Positions 5,428 to 6,839 of a stretch of DNA of 6,839 bases are shown here, piece after piece (within the stretch, counting starts at the first letter, position 1; every line of letters starts with the position of its first letter). The notes under the pieces were generated by a model, which searched no databases, was not told the DNA's origin, and saw only the letters and a list, made by a program, of their open reading frames with translations. Made by a program: the position numbers and the translations under genes. This DNA comes from Frankiales bacterium (GTDB lineage Bacteria > Actinomycetota > Actinomycetes > Mycobacteriales > SCTD01), in assembly GCA_025965495.1 (NCBI GenBank), contig JAOPWW010000147.1, positions 1 through 6,839 of the forward strand, in the 5' to 3' direction.

Positions 5428-6228
5428 TCACGCCTCCAGCGGGAGCACGTACGTGACGGCCTCGTACGCCGTCGCGAACCCCAGCAGCTCGCACGCCCGC
5501 TCGGCCCGCCCGCCGGCCTCGACCGACAGCCACACCAGCGACGCTCCCGCCGTGAGGTGCGACGCCGCCACGGCGCTCACCAGCGCGCGCCCCAGGCCGC
5601 GCCGCCGGTGGCCCTCCGCGACGACGACGTCGACGACCTGGCCGACCGCCCCGTGCCGGAACCCGGTCGCGACGCCGACCAGCTCGCCGTCCACCCAGGC
5701 GCCCACCGCCAGGTGGCGGGCGTCGTCGAGGCGGTGCCCCAGGGCCACCCGCTGCCGGCGGGCGACGGCGGGCCGCCAGCCCAGGCCCTCGGCCAGCAGC
5801 GGCGGCAGCAGGTCCTCGGCCTCCTCCGGGACCGGCCGGACCCGGATCCCCGGCTCGCCCTCCACCAGCCGCGCCGGGTCGGTGAGCAGCATCGCGCTGG
5901 TCTCCTCGACCGCCTCGTACTCGAGCTCCTCGCACAGCAGGCCGAGCTCGGGGGCGCTCGCGGGCGACGCGACGACGTGGACCGCCGGCAGCCCGACCTC
6001 GGCCCAGACCTCGGGCAGCAGGAGCAGCGCGGTCTCGACGGCGCCCGGCCCGCCGACGAAGGTCGACGCGTGGTTCGCCGAGGCCAGCGGGCTGTCCGGG
6101 TTGAGCACGACCGACGCCGCCGCCAGCCGGAGCACCCGGCCGTAGCGGACCGACCCCAGCGCCCGCGCCGCCTGCTCGAGCGTCGTCGCGAGGGCCGCCG
6201 CACGGGTGTCGTCGAGGTCGAGGTCCAC
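5428..6228 (-). CDS. GNAT-family N-acetyltransferase with extra N-terminal half (266 aa)
   Basis: A predicted acetyl-CoA-dependent acyltransferase of unknown substrate. The C-terminal half (about 128-266) is a GNAT domain. Strand VGQVVDVVVAEG is followed by the acetyl-CoA pyrophosphate loop HRRRGLGRALV (207-217), fitting R-x-x-G-x-G with Arg208, Gly211 and Gly213, and by a late strand LVWLSVEA and the ELLGFATAYEAVTYVL end. The N-terminal half (1-125) has alternating strands and helices (PAVHVVASPA, then LEYEAVEETSAMLL) but no acetyl-CoA loop. It looks like the degenerate GNAT half common in actinobacterial two-part GNATs, an inference. The GTG at 6228 follows the upstream GNAT stop by 9 nt. 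The AGGAGG before it ends only 1 nt from the start, which is unusually tight, yet no other start fits better, so translational coupling is likely. It is part of the ABC-F/GNAT/GNAT run. Confidence 0.87.
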   Translation of the reverse strand: MDLDLDDTRAAALATTLEQAARALGSVRYGRVLRLAAASVVLNPDSPLASANHASTFVGGPGAVETALLLLPEVWAEVGLPAVHVVASPASAPELGLLCEELEYEAVEETSAMLLTDPARLVEGEPGIRVRPVPEEAEDLLPPLLAEGLGWRPAVARRQRVALGHRLDDARHLAVGAWVDGELVGVATGFRHGAVGQVVDVVVAEGHRRRGLGRALVSAVAASHLTAGASLVWLSVEAGGRAERACELLGFATAYEAVTYVLPLEA

Positions 6229-6237
6229 GCCTCCTGC

Positions 6238-6708
6238 CTACCCGGCGGGGGCCGGCAGCTCCAGCGCGAGGAACGTGCTCGACGGGCTCGCGACGTAGGT
6301 CCCGAACGGGCCGCACGGCGCGAAGCCGACGCTCGCGTAGAGCGCCCGCGCGGGGGCGAAGCCGGGCTGGCTGCCGGTCTCGAGGCTGAGCCGGCGGTAC
6401 CCGCGGGACCGGGCCACCGCCAGGACGTGCTCCAGCAGCACCCGGGCCACGCCCTGCCCGCGGGCCTGCTCGGCCGTGTGCATCGACTTGACCTCGCCGT
6501 GGCCGCCGTCGAGCTGTCCGAGCCCGGCCAGCCCCAGCAGCTGCCCGTCGCGGCGCAGCCCGAACAGCGTGACGTCGCGGTCGGCCAGGCCGTCGGCGTC
6601 GAGGGCGTGCACGTCCTCGGGCGGGCTCTGCGCGTGCATGAGCTCCAGGTGGCGGGCCAGTAGCGCCCGGACGTCGACGTCGTGCGGGTCGACCTGCTCG
6701 ACCGGCAC
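6238..6708 (-). CDS. GNAT-family N-acetyltransferase (156 aa)
   Basis: A single-domain cytoplasmic acetyltransferase; the substrate is unknown. The core runs through GEVKSMHTAEQARGQGVARVL: strand, then the acetyl-CoA loop QARGQG (81-86) fitting Q-x-x-G-x-G, then helix LLEHVLAVARSRGYRRLSLE. TGSQPGFAPARALYASVGF (111-129) and a C-terminal strand STFLALEL follow. This pattern is typical of the small YsnE-like GNATs that carry a SMHT/KRM-type strand before the loop, and its length is normal for that group. I chose GTG 6708 because the ABC-F stop ends 2 nt before it, as in tightly coupled operons. No strong Shine-Dalgarno is seen, and CTG 6714 or a start further upstream inside the ABC-F frame cannot be excluded. 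The next GNAT gene starts 9 nt after this stop. The two GNATs differ in length and sequence, so they are not a recent duplication. Confidence 0.88.
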   Translation of the reverse strand: MPVEQVDPHDVDVRALLARHLELMHAQSPPEDVHALDADGLADRDVTLFGLRRDGQLLGLAGLGQLDGGHGEVKSMHTAEQARGQGVARVLLEHVLAVARSRGYRRLSLETGSQPGFAPARALYASVGFAPCGPFGTYVASPSSTFLALELPAPAG

Positions 6709-6710
6709 GG

Positions 6711-6839
6711 TCAGGCCAGGGCGACCAGGTCGGCGAAGTCCTCCGACCACTGGTCCTCCGTGCCGTCGGGCAGCAGCAGCACCTTGTCGGGCTGCAGCGC
6801 CAGGACGGCGCCCTCGTCGTGGGTGACCAGCACGATGGC
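6711..6839 (-). CDS. C-terminal end of an ABC-F family ATPase, cut by the window edge
   Basis: Only the last 42 residues are visible. They begin AIVLVTHDEGAV, the end of the second nucleotide-binding domain, where the His in LVTHD is the switch histidine. VLLLPDGTEDQWSEDFADL and a final VALA follow. The LLPDGTED-W pattern at the end is characteristic, in my recollection, of the actinobacterial ABC-F proteins that act on ribosomes rather than in membranes; no membrane domain can be judged here. ABC-F proteins rescue or regulate stalled ribosomes, and some protect against ribosome-targeting antibiotics. Which applies here cannot be told from the tail. The stop at 6711-6713 lies 2 nt before the GTG of the GNAT gene, so the genes are likely co-transcribed, with ABC-F first. 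Confidence 0.8.
   Translation of the reverse strand, partial: AIVLVTHDEGAVLALQPDKVLLLPDGTEDQWSEDFADLVALA

Noticed and set aside
5284..6663. Plus-strand open frame of 459 codons opposite the HTH and GNAT genes.
   Set aside because: It crosses three well-supported minus-strand genes and their gaps and shows no recognisable motif.

Overview
The window looks like chromosomal DNA from a high-GC actinobacterium. Base composition is very GC-rich, third codon positions are almost always G or C, GTG starts are common, and several proteins match types widespread in actinomycetes. A Geodermatophilaceae- or Streptomyces-like relative is possible, but genus cannot be read from the sequence. No mobile element, phage gene, CRISPR array, tRNA or rRNA was seen.

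Layout from left to right. On the minus strand, 1-566 is the N-terminal part of a cation diffusion facilitator that runs off the left edge. Divergent from it, a plus-strand group holds an SDR oxidoreductase-like protein (692-1426), a 57-residue acidic protein with no Lys or Arg (1445-1618), and an unrecognised protein (about 1615-2007) whose start is uncertain. This group converges on the minus-strand genes, and the two facing stop codons share one CTAG at 2004-2007.

From 2004 to the right edge everything lies on the minus strand. In transcription order (right to left) the genes are: the last 42 codons of an ABC-F type ATPase, a GNAT acetyltransferase 2 nt later, a second two-part GNAT protein 9 nt later, then after a 76-nt gap a small helix-turn-helix protein, an acyl-CoA dehydrogenase and an ABC exporter half-transporter. 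ABC-F and the two GNATs look like one transcription unit. HTH, dehydrogenase and exporter look like a second, possibly co-transcribed unit.

No defence-type or clearly new multi-gene system is visible; most of the content is ordinary actinobacterial metabolism and transport. The best leads are small. One is a perfect 10-bp inverted repeat between the HTH gene and the acyl-CoA dehydrogenase that contains the dehydrogenase Shine-Dalgarno sequence. Others are the charge-polarised 57-residue protein, the downstream reading frame that appears to begin at a CTG overlapping its stop codon, and an SDR lacking the usual Tyr/Lys catalytic pair.
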